Source of the DNA: a beta proteobacterium MWH-UniP1
Lineage (GTDB): Bacteria; Pseudomonadota; Gammaproteobacteria; Burkholderiales; Burkholderiaceae_A
Length of the DNA stretch: 64,000 nucleotides
Assembly (NCBI GenBank): GCA_036362785.1
Contig: CP143625.1
Span: forward strand, 1,179,401 to 1,243,400
Reading direction: 5' to 3'
Position 1 is the first letter of the stretch. The number at the start of each line of letters is the position of its first letter. Positions 35,080 through 46,130 of the stretch are shown one piece after another. The notes under the pieces are model-generated. The model did no database searches. It worked only from the letters and a program-made list of their open reading frames with translations, and was not told the DNA's origin. Made by a program: the position numbers and the translations under genes.

Positions 35080-37443
35080 TCAGGCAACCTCCAGCTCAAT
35101 GGGGCCAATCATCTCGCCCAGGCTTGCACAGGCACGATGGGCCGCTGAGATCTGAACCACTCCAGGGGCCACACGATCATCGATTGCGACTTCAAATATC
35201 TCACCATGGCGAGCGGTCTGGGCGCACTTCACACGCACACCCGCTGCAAGCCCCAGGCGCTGCGCATCCGCTGGATTCAAAATGGCCTTGGGTGCTGCAC
35301 TGGCCCGCGTTTCTTGCAAGGCAGGTGCGTGCCGTGAAATGGCATCACTGCGATAGATGGGTACATCGGCAATGCGCACCAGCTGTGATTTTTCTGACGT
35401 TGTGATGGCCGGTAGCGATTGAATCGGATGGGCGCGGGCCGACAGGCCCACAATAATCTTTCCGCTCTCGCGGTCTCCAAGAACCGACTGACGAATGTCT
35501 TCCGAAGATTCAAATTCAAAATCGGGGGCACGGACCAAATTGCCCAGCACGCGCAAGACCTTCCACGCCGGGCGGCACTGGCCCAGGGGCCGCACCACCG
35601 CCTGGGTGGTCTGCAGCCGGCCCTCGCAATTGACGTAAGAACCCGATGTCTCGGTGTAAGGGGCAATCGGCAAGACCACATCAGCGACGTCCATCACGCC
35701 GTCTTTAAAAACCGACAATGCCACAACGGTCTTGGCAGACTTCAGTGTGTGCATGGCCTGCTGGGGGTTGCCACAGTCCAGGGCAGGATCAATGTTGATC
35801 AACAAGAAAGCCTCGGCGCCAGTTGCAAACATGGCCGCCGCATCAACACCACCCTTCATGGGGGCGGCCTTGGCAATATAGCCGCCCACGCCGTTGGCAC
35901 CCTCAACAGTAAACCCAAGGCGACAGCCAATGGCTTCGGCAAGTAACTGCGCAGCCGACCAGATGTTTGATGCCTGTGGGTGTGCCAATACATTGTTGCC
36001 CAAGAGAATTGCGGCCTGTTTACTGGGGTCGGCCGACTGGGCGAGCAGATTGGCAACAGCCACTGCCTGATCCGAGGGCTGGCGGCCTGAAAGCTCGGCG
36101 GGCATGGCTTGGCCCTTGAGTTGATAGGCGGCTGCCGCGATGTCTAGAACGGATGCCACCCACTGTGCGGGGCTGCAAACCATCTGCTGCGACACAGGCA
36201 TGAGCAGGTCCTGCGCCACCGCATGCAGGGTGGCGAGCTTTGCACCATGACGCACGGCTTGGCGCAGACGCTGGGCGAGAAGCGGATGGTCTTGGCGCAG
36301 GAAAGACCCAATCACCAAGGCACGATCAAGATGACTGACTTCAGACAGGGTTAGCCCAAGTGTTGGCGTGCCGATGAACTGCTGATCAAAGCCAGCCTGA
36401 CCGAGACGAGGACGAAAATCCACCGAGTCACTCTTGAGTGCACGGGTCAGCGATGCTGCAAGCGTGAGCTCTTCCAGTGTGCAATTTGGGGACGCTAGGG
36501 TACGGACCTGATTGGGGCCCACTTCCCCAGCTAATTTGAGTGCATCAGCGGCCTTGGCCAGAGCCTCTTCCCAACTGGCCTCACGCCATGTGCCGTCTGA
36601 CTGCTTGATCATGGGCACCGTGAGTCGATCGGTGCTGTTTAGGCCCTCGTAGCTGAAACGATCGCGATCGGAGATCCAGCACTCATTGACCTCTTCGTTT
36701 TCCAAGGGGACCACGCGCTTGACTTGGTTGGCCTTGGACTGAACCACAATGTTGGCACCGATGCTGTCATGGGGGCTCACCGAGCGCTTGCGCGACAACT
36801 CCCAGGTGCGAGCGGAGTAACGGAATGGCTTGCTGGTCAATGCGCCAACCGGGCAGATGTCAATCATGTTGCCCGACAGTTCACTTTCCACCGCATTGCC
36901 CACAAAGGACATGATCTCAGAGTGCTCACCGCGGCCAGCCATGCCAAGCTCCATCACGCCGGCAATCTCTTGGCCAAAGCGCACACACCGGGTGCAGTGA
37001 ATACAGCGGCTCATTTCTTCTGCAGAAATCAGTGGCCCCATCGACTTATGAAAGACCACCCGTTTTTCTTCTGTGTAACGTGAGGCCGATGGACCATAGC
37101 CCACCGCGAGATCTTGCAGCTGACACTCGCCGCCCTGGTCGCAGATGGGGCAATCCAGTGGGTGATTGATCAGCAAAAATTCCATCACGCTCTTTTGGGC
37201 CTGCTTGGCTTTTTCAGAGCGGGTGAAGACTTTCATTCCAGCCGTGACCGGTGTGGCGCAGGCGGGTAATGGCTTGGGCGCTTTTTCAACTTCCACCAAG
37301 CACATGCGGCAGTTGGCCGCAATCGACAACTTCTTGTGATAACAAAAGTGCGGCACAAATACGCCAAGCTTGGTCGCGGCGTCCATGACCATGCTGCCTT
37401 CGGCGACTTCTACCTTTTTGCCATCTATCTCAAGTTCAACCAT
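35080..37443 (-). CDS. nuoG: NADH-quinone oxidoreductase subunit G
   Basis: 787-residue largest hydrophilic subunit of complex I. N-terminal [2Fe-2S] domain ([19 protein letters not shown]-terminal ligand in PLPACATPV), the His/Cys [4Fe-4S] domain ([18 protein letters not shown]) and a third cluster ([17 protein letters not shown]), then a molybdopterin-oxidoreductase-like domain without cofactor. Length and layout fit betaproteobacterial NuoG. RBS and spacing to nuoF (29 bp) are normal. Confidence 0.95.
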   Translation of the reverse strand: MVELEIDGKKVEVAEGSMVMDAATKLGVFVPHFCYHKKLSIAANCRMCLVEVEKAPKPLPACATPVTAGMKVFTRSEKAKQAQKSVMEFLLINHPLDCPICDQGGECQLQDLAVGYGPSASRYTEEKRVVFHKSMGPLISAEEMSRCIHCTRCVRFGQEIAGVMELGMAGRGEHSEIMSFVGNAVESELSGNMIDICPVGALTSKPFRYSARTWELSRKRSVSPHDSIGANIVVQSKANQVKRVVPLENEEVNECWISDRDRFSYEGLNSTDRLTVPMIKQSDGTWREASWEEALAKAADALKLAGEVGPNQVRTLASPNCTLEELTLAASLTRALKSDSVDFRPRLGQAGFDQQFIGTPTLGLTLSEVSHLDRALVIGSFLRQDHPLLAQRLRQAVRHGAKLATLHAVAQDLLMPVSQQMVCSPAQWVASVLDIAAAAYQLKGQAMPAELSGRQPSDQAVAVANLLAQSADPSKQAAILLGNNVLAHPQASNIWSAAQLLAEAIGCRLGFTVEGANGVGGYIAKAAPMKGGVDAAAMFATGAEAFLLINIDPALDCGNPQQAMHTLKSAKTVVALSVFKDGVMDVADVVLPIAPYTETSGSYVNCEGRLQTTQAVVRPLGQCRPAWKVLRVLGNLVRAPDFEFESSEDIRQSVLGDRESGKIIVGLSARAHPIQSLPAITTSEKSQLVRIADVPIYRSDAISRHAPALQETRASAAPKAILNPADAQRLGLAAGVRVKCAQTARHGEIFEVAIDDRVAPGVVQISAAHRACASLGEMIGPIELEVA

Positions 37444-37472
37444 TGCTGTTCTCGCGGCCCTGTGTTCGTGCC

Positions 37473-38795
37473 TTAAACATAATCCGACACCGCACAGCGT
37501 TTGTGCTCGATGTGATGCACAAACTCTGAACGGAAGTGTTTTAAAAATGCGCGCACTGGCATTGCAGCTGCATCGCCAAGCGCACAGATGGTGCGGCCCT
37601 GGATATTGCTGGCCACTTCATCTAAGCGGGCCAGGTCTTCCATGGTGCCCTGGCCTTTTTCAATGCGATCGACCATGCGCCACAGCCAGCCCGTGCCCTC
37701 GCGGCAAGGCGTGCACTGGCCACACGACTCTTCGTAATAAAAGTACGACAGGCGCAACAGACTGCGGACCATGCAGCGGGTCTCGTCCATCACGATCACG
37801 GCACCAGAGCCCAGCATGGAGCCGGCTTTGGCGATTGAGTCGTAATCCATGTCACAGGCCATCATGATGTCGGCGGGCAACACCGGCATGGAAGAACCAC
37901 CCGGGATCACGGCTTTGAGTTTCTTGCCGTCGCGCACGCCGCCAGCCAATTCCAATAGTTTGGCAAAGGGTGTGCCCAGCGGAATTTCATAGTTGCCGGG
38001 CCGCTCAACGTCGCCGGAAATCGAAAACACCTTGGTGCCACCGTTATTCGGCTTGCCCACTTCTAAGTACGCCTGGCCACCGTTGCGAATAATCCAAGGC
38101 ACTGCCGCAAAGGTTTCGGTGTTGTTGATCGTGGTGGGCTTGCCATACAGGCCATAGCTTGCTGGGAATGGCGGCTTAAACCGTGGCTGGCCTTTTTTGC
38201 CTTCGAGTGACTCTAAAAGCGCAGTTTCTTCACCGCAGATATAGGCGCCGTAACCATGATGGGCATGCAGCTGAAACGAGAAGTTCGAGCCCATGATGTT
38301 GTTACCCAGAAAACCGGCAGCACGGGCCTCTTCCAAGGCCGCTTCAAACCGCTCATAGGTTTCCCAGATTTCACCGTGAATGTAGTTATAGCCCACCGTA
38401 ATGCCCATGGCATAGGCCGCAATGGCCATGCCCTCGATCACGATATGCGGGTTGTAACGCAGGATGTCGCGGTCTTTAAATGTGCCCGGCTCGCCTTCGT
38501 CGGAGTTGCAGACCAGATACTTTTGAATGGGCAGCTTGGCGGGCATGAAGCTCCACTTCAGGCCGGTGGGAAAGCCCGCACCGCCACGGCCACGCAGGCC
38601 CGACGCCTTGACCTCTGCAATCACTTGCTCAGGTGTCATGCCGGTGGTGAGAATTTTTCTTAAGGCCTCGTAGCCACCGCGTGACTGATAGTCTTTTAAA
38701 TGCCAGCCATCGGGCGTGAGCCCCGCCAGAATCTGCGGCGAGATGTGCCGCGCGTGAAAGCAGGTGTCAATCACTGGAATCTCGGGTGCGCCCAT
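37473..38795 (-). CDS. nuoF: NADH-quinone oxidoreductase subunit F
   Basis: 440-residue NADH- and FMN-binding subunit. Motifs: [19 protein letters not shown] (NADH/FMN site), [33 protein letters not shown] and the [4Fe-4S] N3 motif [13 protein letters not shown] with a distal cysteine near [15 protein letters not shown]. Its start overlaps the nuoE stop by one base. Confidence 0.97.
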   Translation of the reverse strand: MGAPEIPVIDTCFHARHISPQILAGLTPDGWHLKDYQSRGGYEALRKILTTGMTPEQVIAEVKASGLRGRGGAGFPTGLKWSFMPAKLPIQKYLVCNSDEGEPGTFKDRDILRYNPHIVIEGMAIAAYAMGITVGYNYIHGEIWETYERFEAALEEARAAGFLGNNIMGSNFSFQLHAHHGYGAYICGEETALLESLEGKKGQPRFKPPFPASYGLYGKPTTINNTETFAAVPWIIRNGGQAYLEVGKPNNGGTKVFSISGDVERPGNYEIPLGTPFAKLLELAGGVRDGKKLKAVIPGGSSMPVLPADIMMACDMDYDSIAKAGSMLGSGAVIVMDETRCMVRSLLRLSYFYYEESCGQCTPCREGTGWLWRMVDRIEKGQGTMEDLARLDEVASNIQGRTICALGDAAAMPVRAFLKHFRSEFVHHIEHKRCAVSDYV

Positions 38796-39346
38796 CAGTT
38801 GCCCCCTTTCGCAGCACCAGACTTGGCCTGCTCAGTTAGTTCAGCAATCAAGGCATCAATCCGGTCGTTGGACATCCAGCTGCACATGCGGTGGTTATTG
38901 ACCAACATCACGGGCGCATCGCCACAGGCCCCCATGCACTCGCCCTCTTTCAGGGTAAATAGACCATCAGCGGTGGTTTCGTTAAAGCCAATTCCAAGCT
39001 TTGCCTTGATGTATTCGGCAGCGTGATTGCCACTGCGCAAGGCACAGGGCAGATTGGTGCAGACGGTGAGCTTGTACTGGCCCACGGGCTTTAGGTTGTA
39101 CATCGTGTAAAAGGTGGCCACTTCATGCACGGCGATTGCAGGCATGCCCAAATACTTGGCAATATCGGCTTCTACTTCCGGCGAAATCCAACCCTTTTCG
39201 GTCTGGGCAATGGCGAGTGCCGCCATGACCGCAGACTGCTTCTGGTCGGCGGGATATTTCGCAATCTCGCGATCAATCTTTTGATAGGCCTGGGCCGACA
39301 ACACGGGGCCCTTGGGCGCTTCGGCAAGCGATAACTGAACACTCAT
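38795..39346 (-). CDS. nuoE: NADH-quinone oxidoreductase subunit E
   Basis: 183-residue thioredoxin-like subunit with the N1a [2Fe-2S] ligands in [13 protein letters not shown] and [16 protein letters not shown]. It overlaps nuoD by four bases upstream and nuoF by one base downstream. Confidence 0.96.
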   Translation of the reverse strand: MSVQLSLAEAPKGPVLSAQAYQKIDREIAKYPADQKQSAVMAALAIAQTEKGWISPEVEADIAKYLGMPAIAVHEVATFYTMYNLKPVGQYKLTVCTNLPCALRSGNHAAEYIKAKLGIGFNETTADGLFTLKEGECMGACGDAPVMLVNNHRMCSWMSNDRIDALIAELTEQAKSGAAKGGN

Positions 39347-40596
39347 CGATCAATCTCTCCGAACACGATGTCTTGGGTGCCGATGATGGTGACCACGTCT
39401 GCGATCATGTGGCCGCGCGACATCTCATCAAGCCCCTGCAAGTGGGCATAGCCCGGCGCGCGAATCTTCAGGCGATAAGGTTTGTTGGCACCGTCGGACA
39501 CGAGATAAATACCAAACTCGCCCTTAGGGTGTTCCACTGCGGCATAGCACTCGCCTTCGGGCACATGGAAGCCTTCGGTGAAGAGTTTGAAATGGTGAAT
39601 CAACTCTTCCATGTTGGACTTCATGTCAAGTCGTGCGGGTGGAGCCACCTTGTGGTTGTCCGACATCACCGGCCCCGGGTTGTTGCGCAGCCAATCCACG
39701 CACTGGGCAATGATGCGATTACTCTGGCGCATTTCGGCAACGCGGCACAGGTAACGGTCATAAGAATCGCCACCCTTGCCCACCGGAATATCGAAATCAA
39801 GCCGATCATAAACTTCATAAGGCTGGTGCTTACGCAGATCCCAGACCACGCCCGATCCGCGCAGCATTGGGCCAGTAAACCCCATGGCCTTGGCCCGCTC
39901 AGGCGAGACCACGCCAATGCCCACCAAGCGTTGCTTCCAAATGCGGTTGTCGGTCAGCAGGGTTTCATACTCGTCGACATAGCCGGGGAAACGTTTGGTG
40001 AAGTCTTCAATGAAATCTAGCAGGCTGCCCTGGCGGTTTTCGTTCAGCTTGCGGGCTGAGCTCTCGGAACGCTTGCGATTGGCAATGTATTGGGGCATCT
40101 GCTGCGGCAGATCACGGTAAACGCCACCTGGCCGGTAGTACGCCGCGTGCATGCGGGCACCCGAGACGGCTTCGTAGCAATCCAGCAGGTCTTCGCGCTC
40201 GCGGAAGGCATAAAGAAATACCGCCATGGCGCCCACATCAAGGCCATGGGCACCGATCCACAGCAGGTGATTCAGTAACCGTGTGATTTCGTCGTACATG
40301 ACGCGGATGTACTGGGCACGAATGGGGACCTCCACGCCCATCAGCCGCTCAATAGCCATGCAATACGCATGCTCATTGACCATCATGGACATGTAATCGA
40401 GCCGGTCCATATACGGCACCGACTGAATAAAGGTCTTGGTCTCGGCAAGCTTTTCCGTGCCACGATGCAGCAGGCCAATATGGGGGTCAGCACGCTGCAC
40501 CACTTCACCATCAAGCTCTAACACCAGGCGCAACACCCCGTGGGCCGCCGGATGCTGGGGACCAAAGTTCAGGGTGTAATTTTTAATGTCTGCCAC
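39343..40596 (-). CDS. nuoD: NADH-quinone oxidoreductase subunit D
   Basis: 417-residue 49-kDa-type subunit lining the quinone site. Typical segments: [25 protein letters not shown] (quinone-site histidine), [28 protein letters not shown] and the C-terminal [18 protein letters not shown]. NuoC and NuoD are separate genes here, not fused as in enteric bacteria. Confidence 0.97.
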   Translation of the reverse strand: MADIKNYTLNFGPQHPAAHGVLRLVLELDGEVVQRADPHIGLLHRGTEKLAETKTFIQSVPYMDRLDYMSMMVNEHAYCMAIERLMGVEVPIRAQYIRVMYDEITRLLNHLLWIGAHGLDVGAMAVFLYAFREREDLLDCYEAVSGARMHAAYYRPGGVYRDLPQQMPQYIANRKRSESSARKLNENRQGSLLDFIEDFTKRFPGYVDEYETLLTDNRIWKQRLVGIGVVSPERAKAMGFTGPMLRGSGVVWDLRKHQPYEVYDRLDFDIPVGKGGDSYDRYLCRVAEMRQSNRIIAQCVDWLRNNPGPVMSDNHKVAPPARLDMKSNMEELIHHFKLFTEGFHVPEGECYAAVEHPKGEFGIYLVSDGANKPYRLKIRAPGYAHLQGLDEMSRGHMIADVVTIIGTQDIVFGEIDR

Positions 40597-40623
40597 GCCG
40601 CAGTTTCTCCCGTACGCTCGTTC

Positions 40624-41217
40624 TTATTGCGGAATAAATCCGCCGTAGTTTTCTTCACGAATCACCCGTGGGGTCTGATCGCGGGGCTCAATGGTCACCG
40701 GCTGATAGATCACACGCTTTTGCTCTGGGTCGTAACGCATTTCCACGTAACCTGAGATGGGGAAATCTTTACGAAACGGATGGCCCACAAAGCCATAGTC
40801 GGTCAGAATGCGCCGCAGGTCGTCATGACCCTGGAACACAATGCCAAACATGTCAAAGGCCTCGCGCTCGTACCAATTTGCTGACGACCATAGGCTGGTG
40901 ATGGAAGCCACTTCCGGTAGATCATCATTTGGACAGAAGACACGGACACGCAAGCGCTGGTTCAATTCCACCGACAGCAGATGCACCACCACCGCAAACC
41001 GCGGGCCCTCGTGCGTGCCTTCTTTGTAGTCTTGATAGTCCACACCACAAAGATCAATCATGGTGTCAAACCGTAGTCCCGGTGTGTCACGCAGCAGCTT
41101 GCATGACTCGAAATACCGGTCGGCACGCACCACCGCCGTGGTCTCATCGCAGCTATGTGCAATGCCCACCAGAGCATCTCCACAGGTTGCTTGAACGAGT
41201 TCAGCAAGAGTTGTCAT
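40624..41217 (-). CDS. nuoC: NADH-quinone oxidoreductase subunit C
   Basis: 197-residue 30-kDa-type subunit. Signature [13 protein letters not shown], and [13 protein letters not shown]-like [44 protein letters not shown] ribosome-binding site precedes the start, five bases after nuoB. Confidence 0.96.
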   Translation of the reverse strand: MTTLAELVQATCGDALVGIAHSCDETTAVVRADRYFESCKLLRDTPGLRFDTMIDLCGVDYQDYKEGTHEGPRFAVVVHLLSVELNQRLRVRVFCPNDDLPEVASITSLWSSANWYEREAFDMFGIVFQGHDDLRRILTDYGFVGHPFRKDFPISGYVEMRYDPEQKRVIYQPVTIEPRDQTPRVIREENYGGFIPQ

Positions 41218-41222
41218 GTGAT

Positions 41223-41702
41223 TTAACTCCGCGCAATGGTGTTGGTACGGCGAATCTTGTTTTGCAGCTGGATAATGCCGTAGATCAGGGCCTCCGCCGT
41301 GGGCGGACAGCCCGGCACATAAATGTCCACGGGCACGATGCGGTCACAGCCACGCACCACGGAATAGCTGTAGTGGTAGTAACCACCGCCGTTGGCGCAC
41401 GACCCCATGGAAATCACCCAACGGGGTTCCGGCATCTGGTCATAGACCTTGCGCATGGCGGGTGCCATTTTGTTGCACAGTGTTCCCGCAACAATCATGA
41501 GATCGGACTGGCGTGGGCTGGGGCGAAAGACCACACCGAAGCGGTCTAAGTCGTAACGAGACGCGCCTGCATGCATCATCTCCACGGCGCAACAGGCCAG
41601 ACCGAACGTCATGGGCCAGAGCGACCCCGTGCGCGTCCAGTTGATGATTTGGTCTGCCGACGTGGTGAGAAAGCCCTGCTTGAAAACGCCGTCAATCGCC
41701 AT
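41223..41702 (-). CDS. nuoB: NADH-quinone oxidoreductase subunit B
   Basis: 159-residue subunit holding the terminal N2 [4Fe-4S] cluster that hands electrons to quinone. The four ligands are seen in [10 protein letters not shown] (adjacent cysteines), [12 protein letters not shown] and [35 protein letters not shown] is also diagnostic. Confidence 0.97.
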   Translation of the reverse strand: MAIDGVFKQGFLTTSADQIINWTRTGSLWPMTFGLACCAVEMMHAGASRYDLDRFGVVFRPSPRQSDLMIVAGTLCNKMAPAMRKVYDQMPEPRWVISMGSCANGGGYYHYSYSVVRGCDRIVPVDIYVPGCPPTAEALIYGIIQLQNKIRRTNTIARS

Positions 41703-41723
41703 GACCCAACTCCCCTGCCTTTC

Positions 41724-42083
41724 TTATTCCCAATCCAGGGCGCCCTTCATCCACTCGTAGATGAAGCCAAGCACCAGGATTGCTAGAAACACCATCATGG
41801 ACATGAAGCCAAAAAAGCCGATGTCTTTAAGAGAGACTGCCCATGGAAATAGGAACGCGATCTCGAGATCGAACAAAATAAACAGGATCGCCACCAGGTA
41901 ATAACGCACATCGAACTGAAGTCGGGCGTCTTCAAAGGCTTCAAAGCCGCACTCATAAGGAGAGAGCTTTTCGCTGTCGGGCCGGCTGGGGCCCAGAATC
42001 TTGCCGATCACCATAGGGCCAACGCCCACCGCGATGCCGACGAGAATAAACAGTAAAACCGGAAGGTATTGCTCTAAGTTCAC
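41724..42083 (-). CDS. nuoA: NADH-quinone oxidoreductase subunit A
   Basis: 119 residues with three transmembrane helices. The conserved cytoplasmic loop [46 protein letters not shown] identifies NuoA. First gene of the nuo operon; the tRNA-Leu 3' end lies only 27 bp upstream, so tRNA processing probably shapes the nuo mRNA 5' end. Confidence 0.96.
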   Translation of the reverse strand: MNLEQYLPVLLFILVGIAVGVGPMVIGKILGPSRPDSEKLSPYECGFEAFEDARLQFDVRYYLVAILFILFDLEIAFLFPWAVSLKDIGFFGFMSMMVFLAILVLGFIYEWMKGALDWE

Positions 42084-42110
42084 TACTCAATCCCCGGAAT
42101 TTATTTTTAT

Positions 42111-42195
42111 TGGTGCCGACGGCGAGACTCGAACTCGCACAGCTTGCGCCACTACCCCCTCAAGATAGCGTGTCTACCAATTTCACCACGTCGGC
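42111..42195 (-). tRNA. tRNA-Leu (anticodon GAG)
   Basis: 85 nt including an encoded CCA. Acceptor GCCGACG pairs with CGTCGGC; anticodon stem CTATC/GGTAG with loop TTGAGGG gives GAG; a long variable arm and GTTCGAGTC in the T loop are typical. It sits between secG and nuoA on the same strand. Confidence 0.95.
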
Positions 42196-42224
42196 TTAAA
42201 AATACCCCCACTACCGGAACAACA

Positions 42225-42266
42225 CTGCAGCAAGTGCCTTTTTTCGGCTTATTGTTTTTGCTGCAG
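42225..42266 (-). promoter_or_regulatory. Long hairpin between secG and tRNA-Leu
   Basis: CTGCAGCAA and TTGCTGCAG form a 9-bp outer stem around a second small stem (GCC/GGC with an A-rich loop). It begins 8 bp past the secG stop. There is no U-run after the outer stem, so processing or mRNA protection is as likely as termination. Confidence 0.5.
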
Positions 42267-42274
42267 CGCGTATT

Positions 42275-42658
42275 TTACTTCTTTGCGCCCTTTTCGGCAG
42301 GCGCAGCCGGCACCGAAGACCCTGCAGGCTGCGCAGGCAATGTCGACGAAGGGACAGGCACCGACGACGGGACTTCCGGCGAAGTCTGCATCACGCTGCC
42401 AGCGCCCTGTGGCTTGCGGTTTTGAGTCGCGATAAACGACAAAGCCAGCGTGGCGACAAAAAAGATCACGGCGAAAACTGCGGTCATGCGGCTTAAGAAA
42501 TTCGCTGAGCCACTGGAACCAAAAACGCTTCCGGCCGAGCCTGAGCCAAAGGCTGCGCCCATGTCGGCGCCTTTGCCCTGCTGCAGCAAGACCAAGACAA
42601 TGATGGCGATCGCGCAGACCACCTGAACCGTGAGAACCAAATTACCAAGCCAACTCAT
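42275..42658 (-). CDS. secG: Protein-export membrane protein SecG
   Basis: 127 residues: two transmembrane helices (NLVLTVQVVCAIAIIVLVLLQ and VFAVIFFVATLALSFI) around the conserved loop QGKGADMGAAFGSGSAGSVFGSSGSANFLSRMTA, then a Pro/Ser/Ala-rich tail. SecG assists SecYE in protein export. It lies 25 bp downstream of tpiA, the usual betaproteobacterial order. Confidence 0.95.
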   Translation of the reverse strand: MSWLGNLVLTVQVVCAIAIIVLVLLQQGKGADMGAAFGSGSAGSVFGSSGSANFLSRMTAVFAVIFFVATLALSFIATQNRKPQGAGSVMQTSPEVPSSVPVPSSTLPAQPAGSSVPAAPAEKGAKK

Positions 42659-42683
42659 ATTGCATTCCTTTTACAACAAGTGG

Positions 42684-43475
42684 TTATACCGTCTGTACCG
42701 AACAGGCGATGTCAAAAAACTCTTGTGCGTGTAAGGCCGCACCACCCACCAGGGCACCATCAATGTCGGGCTGGGCAAATAACTCTGCCGCTGTCGCCGC
42801 CTTGACGCTGCCACCGTATAACAACTGAATTTGCGCCGCCAGACCCGCATCAATACTGGCCAGCGTGCCGCGGACTGCGGCATGGACTTCCTGGGCCTGC
42901 TCAGGGCTTGCGCTTCTGCCTGTGCCGATCGCCCAAATGGGCTCATAGGCAAAAACCGCCCGGCCCAACAGCTTTGCATCGGACAGGGCCTGGGCGACTG
43001 CACGGACTTGTCCACAGACCACTTCCAATGCGCGGCCCTGGTCACGCGCCTGCAGGGACTCGCCCACACAGACCAGCGGCGTTAGGCCAGCTTTCGCCAA
43101 ACGCAGGGCCTTTGCCGCAACCGCCTGGTCGGTCTCGCCGTGACGGGCACGACGCTCGGAGTGACCCGCCAAGGCAAATTCGGCCTCAAAGTCTTGCAGC
43201 ATGGCCACCGATACCTCACCGGTAAAGGCGCCCTTTTCCTCGGTGGAGACATCCTGCGCCCCCCAAGTGATGGGCTGACCCTTTAGGCGAACAGCGGCCT
43301 GAAAGAGATAAGGCGACGGCACAGCAACGCTCAGCTTGGCCATGGGCTGATCAGCGTGACGCTCAATCAGCCCCAGCAGGCTGGACAGCAGGGCCTCGTT
43401 ATCCGACAGGCTGCCATTCATCTTCCAGTTGCCAACCACCCAGGGCTGGCGAGAGGTGACGACCGCTTTTGTCAT
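42684..43475 (-). CDS. tpiA: Triose-phosphate isomerase
   Basis: 263-residue glycolytic enzyme interconverting dihydroxyacetone phosphate and glyceraldehyde 3-phosphate. Catalytic residues are visible: lysine in VVGNWKMNGS, histidine in LAGHSERRARHGETD and glutamate in FAYEPIWAIGTG, plus the phosphate loop LLYGGSVKAATAAEL. The start overlaps the pnp stop by one base, implying co-translation. Confidence 0.97.
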   Translation of the reverse strand: MTKAVVTSRQPWVVGNWKMNGSLSDNEALLSSLLGLIERHADQPMAKLSVAVPSPYLFQAAVRLKGQPITWGAQDVSTEEKGAFTGEVSVAMLQDFEAEFALAGHSERRARHGETDQAVAAKALRLAKAGLTPLVCVGESLQARDQGRALEVVCGQVRAVAQALSDAKLLGRAVFAYEPIWAIGTGRSASPEQAQEVHAAVRGTLASIDAGLAAQIQLLYGGSVKAATAAELFAQPDIDGALVGGAALHAQEFFDIACSVQTV

Positions 43476-45610
43476 TACGCTTCTGGTGCGGCAGGTGCTG
43501 CGGGAGCATCGCTGCTCTCGAGCAGGGCCTTCATGGACAGACGCAGACGGCCTTTGTCATCTGCCTCCAGGACTTTCACGCGGATGGACTGGCCTTCTTT
43601 CAGATAGTCGCTGACCGCATTGACGCGCTCATTGGCGATCTGAGAGATGTGCAGCAGGCCATCTTTGCCGGGAAGAATCGAGACAATGGCACCGAATTCC
43701 AACAGGCGCAGGACAGTGCCGTCATAGGTCTTGCCCACTTCAACTTCTGCCGTGAGCTCTTCGATCTTTTTGATGGCGGCACGGGCGGCATCACCGGTGG
43801 TTGCGGCCACGGTAATGGAGCCGTCTTCCGAAATATCAATCTGCGTGCCAGTTTCTTCAGTAATGGCACGAATGGTGGCACCACCCTTGCCGATCACGTC
43901 ACGAATGCGCTCGGGGTTGATCTTCATGGTGTAGAGGCGCGGCGCGAATTCCGACAACTCTTCACGGGCATGGTCGAGCGTGGCCTTCATCTTGCCCAGA
44001 ATATGCAGTCGGCCCTCTTGGGCTTGCGCCAGTGCAACCTGCATGATTTCTTTGGTGATGCCCTGGATTTTGATGTCCATCTGAAGCGCAGTAATACCGT
44101 TTTCGGTACCGGCAACTTTGAAGTCCATATCGCCCAGGTGATCCTCATCACCCAGGATGTCGGTCAACACCGCAAAACGGCCACCGTCTTTGATCAGGCC
44201 CATGGCAATACCGGCCACGTGTGCTTTGAGTGGAACACCTGCGTCCATCAGGGCCAGACAGCCGCCGCAGACGGATGCCATTGAAGACGAACCATTGGAC
44301 TCGGTAATTTCCGACACCAGACGCATGGAGTAAGCGAAGTCTTCGGGCTTTGGCAGCACGGCCACCAAGGCACGCTTGGCAAGACGGCCATGGCCGATTT
44401 CACGGCGCTTGGGTGTGCCAACGCGGCCCGTTTCGCCAGTGGCGTATGGGGGCATGTTGTAGTGAAGCATGAAGCGGTCACGGTATTCGCCACCCAGCGC
44501 ATCGATGATCTGTTCATCGCGGGTGGTGCCCAACGTGGCCACAACCAAGGCCTGGGTCTCGCCGCGAGTAAACAACGCAGAACCGTGGGTGCGTGGCAAT
44601 ACGCCAGTGCGAATCGAGATCGGACGCACCGTGCGGGTGTCACGGCCATCGATACGGGGTTCGCCATTCAGAATCTGTGAGCGCACCACGTTGGCTTCTA
44701 AGGAGAACAAGGTCTCTGCCACGAGATTGCCATCGACTGTTGCGCCCGAGGCCGCAACCGATTCAGCGATCCTGGTTTCCACTTCCGCATAGACCGTTTT
44801 CAGTTTCTGCGAACGCTCTTGCTTGTTGCGAATGCCATAGGCTTCTTTCAACGGGCCCTCGGCAAGGGCTTTGATCTGCGCAATCAGTGCCTCGTCTTTG
44901 GCGGCAGGCTGCCAGTCCCACTCGGGCTTGCCGGCTTTTTCTACGAGGCGGTTAATCGCATCAATCGCAATGCGGCCCTGCTCGTGGCCAAACACAACAC
45001 CACCCAGCATGACTTCTTCAGAGAGCTGATCGGCTTCCGATTCCACCATCAGCACGGCCGACTCAGTACCGGCAACCACCAAGTCCATGCGGGAGTCTTT
45101 GAGCTGCGTGGCGGTGGGGTTGAGCACGTACTGGCCATTGATGTAACCCACGCGGGCAGCAGCAATTGGGCCATTAAAGGGAACGCCTGAGATGGCCATT
45201 GCGGCAGACGCGCCAATCATGGCGGGAATGTCTGGATCGATCTCGGGGTTTAACGAGATCACGGTGCAGACCACCTGAACTTCGTTATAAAAACCATCAG
45301 GAAAGAGCGGACGCAGCGGACGATCGATCAGGCGCGATGTGAGGGTTTCTTTTTCAGAAGGACGGCCTTCACGCTTGAAAAAACCGCCGGGGATTTTGCC
45401 CGCAGCATAGGTCTTTTCCATGTAATCCACGGTCAGCGGGAAAAAGTCTTGGCCCGGCTTGGCGCTTTTCGCCGCCACAACAGTGGCCAACACAATGGTG
45501 TCTTCTACATTAACCAGTACTGCACCACTGGCTTGGCGGGCGATTTCGCCGGTCTCCAGCACCACTTTGTGCTGGCCATACTGAAACTCTTCTTTAGCAA
45601 TATTGAACAC
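43475..45610 (-). CDS. pnp: Polyribonucleotide nucleotidyltransferase (PNPase)
   Basis: 711-residue phosphorolytic 3'-5' exoribonuclease. Two RNase PH domains ([50 protein letters not shown]), a KH domain with GKGG loop (about 560-620) and a C-terminal S1 domain ([30 protein letters not shown]). It follows rpsO across a terminator-containing 141-bp spacer, which in other bacteria is an RNase III-processed autoregulatory leader. Confidence 0.97.
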   Translation of the reverse strand: MFNIAKEEFQYGQHKVVLETGEIARQASGAVLVNVEDTIVLATVVAAKSAKPGQDFFPLTVDYMEKTYAAGKIPGGFFKREGRPSEKETLTSRLIDRPLRPLFPDGFYNEVQVVCTVISLNPEIDPDIPAMIGASAAMAISGVPFNGPIAAARVGYINGQYVLNPTATQLKDSRMDLVVAGTESAVLMVESEADQLSEEVMLGGVVFGHEQGRIAIDAINRLVEKAGKPEWDWQPAAKDEALIAQIKALAEGPLKEAYGIRNKQERSQKLKTVYAEVETRIAESVAASGATVDGNLVAETLFSLEANVVRSQILNGEPRIDGRDTRTVRPISIRTGVLPRTHGSALFTRGETQALVVATLGTTRDEQIIDALGGEYRDRFMLHYNMPPYATGETGRVGTPKRREIGHGRLAKRALVAVLPKPEDFAYSMRLVSEITESNGSSSMASVCGGCLALMDAGVPLKAHVAGIAMGLIKDGGRFAVLTDILGDEDHLGDMDFKVAGTENGITALQMDIKIQGITKEIMQVALAQAQEGRLHILGKMKATLDHAREELSEFAPRLYTMKINPERIRDVIGKGGATIRAITEETGTQIDISEDGSITVAATTGDAARAAIKKIEELTAEVEVGKTYDGTVLRLLEFGAIVSILPGKDGLLHISQIANERVNAVSDYLKEGQSIRVKVLEADDKGRLRLSMKALLESSDAPAAPAAPEA

Positions 45611-45660
45611 TGGCTTTCCTTCTCTCTCTCAATAACAACAATCACAACAATCTAGATAGC

Positions 45661-45696
45661 AAAAATGCCCGCACGGCAGACCGGGCAGGCATTTTG
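45661..45696 (-). terminator. Terminator between rpsO and pnp
   Basis: On the minus strand AAAATGCCTGCCCGG pairs with CCGTGCGGGCATTTT (one mismatch) around a TCTG loop, followed by a U-rich tail. Some read-through into pnp is expected. Confidence 0.85.
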
Positions 45697-45751
45697 GTCA
45701 TCAGCTTAACCACAACGCTCGGGACTCGATATCGGGCTCCACGCGTGTCGT

Positions 45752-46021
45752 TTACTTACGCAGTCCCAGACGCTCAATTAGCGTGCGGTACGACTGCACA
45801 TTGGTACGCTTTAAATAGTCGAGCAACTTACGGCGACGGCTCACCATCTTCAACAGACCACGGCGGGAATGGTGATCCTTGGCGTGGACTTTGAAGTGGT
45901 CGGTCAGGTCGTTGATTCGGGCAGTCAGCAGGGCCACTTGGACCTCGGGGCTGCCGGTATCGTTTTTGGCGCGCTGGTACTGCGCCATGACTTCAGGCTT
46001 GTTTAACGTGGCGACGGGCAT
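45752..46021 (-). CDS. rpsO: 30S ribosomal protein S15
   Basis: 89 residues, the usual S15 length, with [52 protein letters not shown]15 binds 16S rRNA and the ribosomal platform. GGAG precedes the start. The leader (46022-46090) contains GGGCC TTGGC GGGCCC, a candidate hairpin for the autoregulation known for S15 in other bacteria. Confidence 0.97.
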   Translation of the reverse strand: MPVATLNKPEVMAQYQRAKNDTGSPEVQVALLTARINDLTDHFKVHAKDHHSRRGLLKMVSRRRKLLDYLKRTNVQSYRTLIERLGLRK

Positions 46022-46130
46022 GGAAATCTCCTAGAAAATGCCAATGGACTTGCGGCCGGGCCCGCCAAGGCCCGCCGTGCTTTACTTAACTCTTTCGAGC
46101 AAGCCTTTGAATTGTATAGGAAAAACGGCC

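Noticed and set aside
43469-44284. 271-residue plus-strand ORF antisense to pnp
   Set aside because: It lies fully inside pnp in an opposite frame; composition is His/Gly/Asn-rich, typical of shadow frames, with no recognisable domain.
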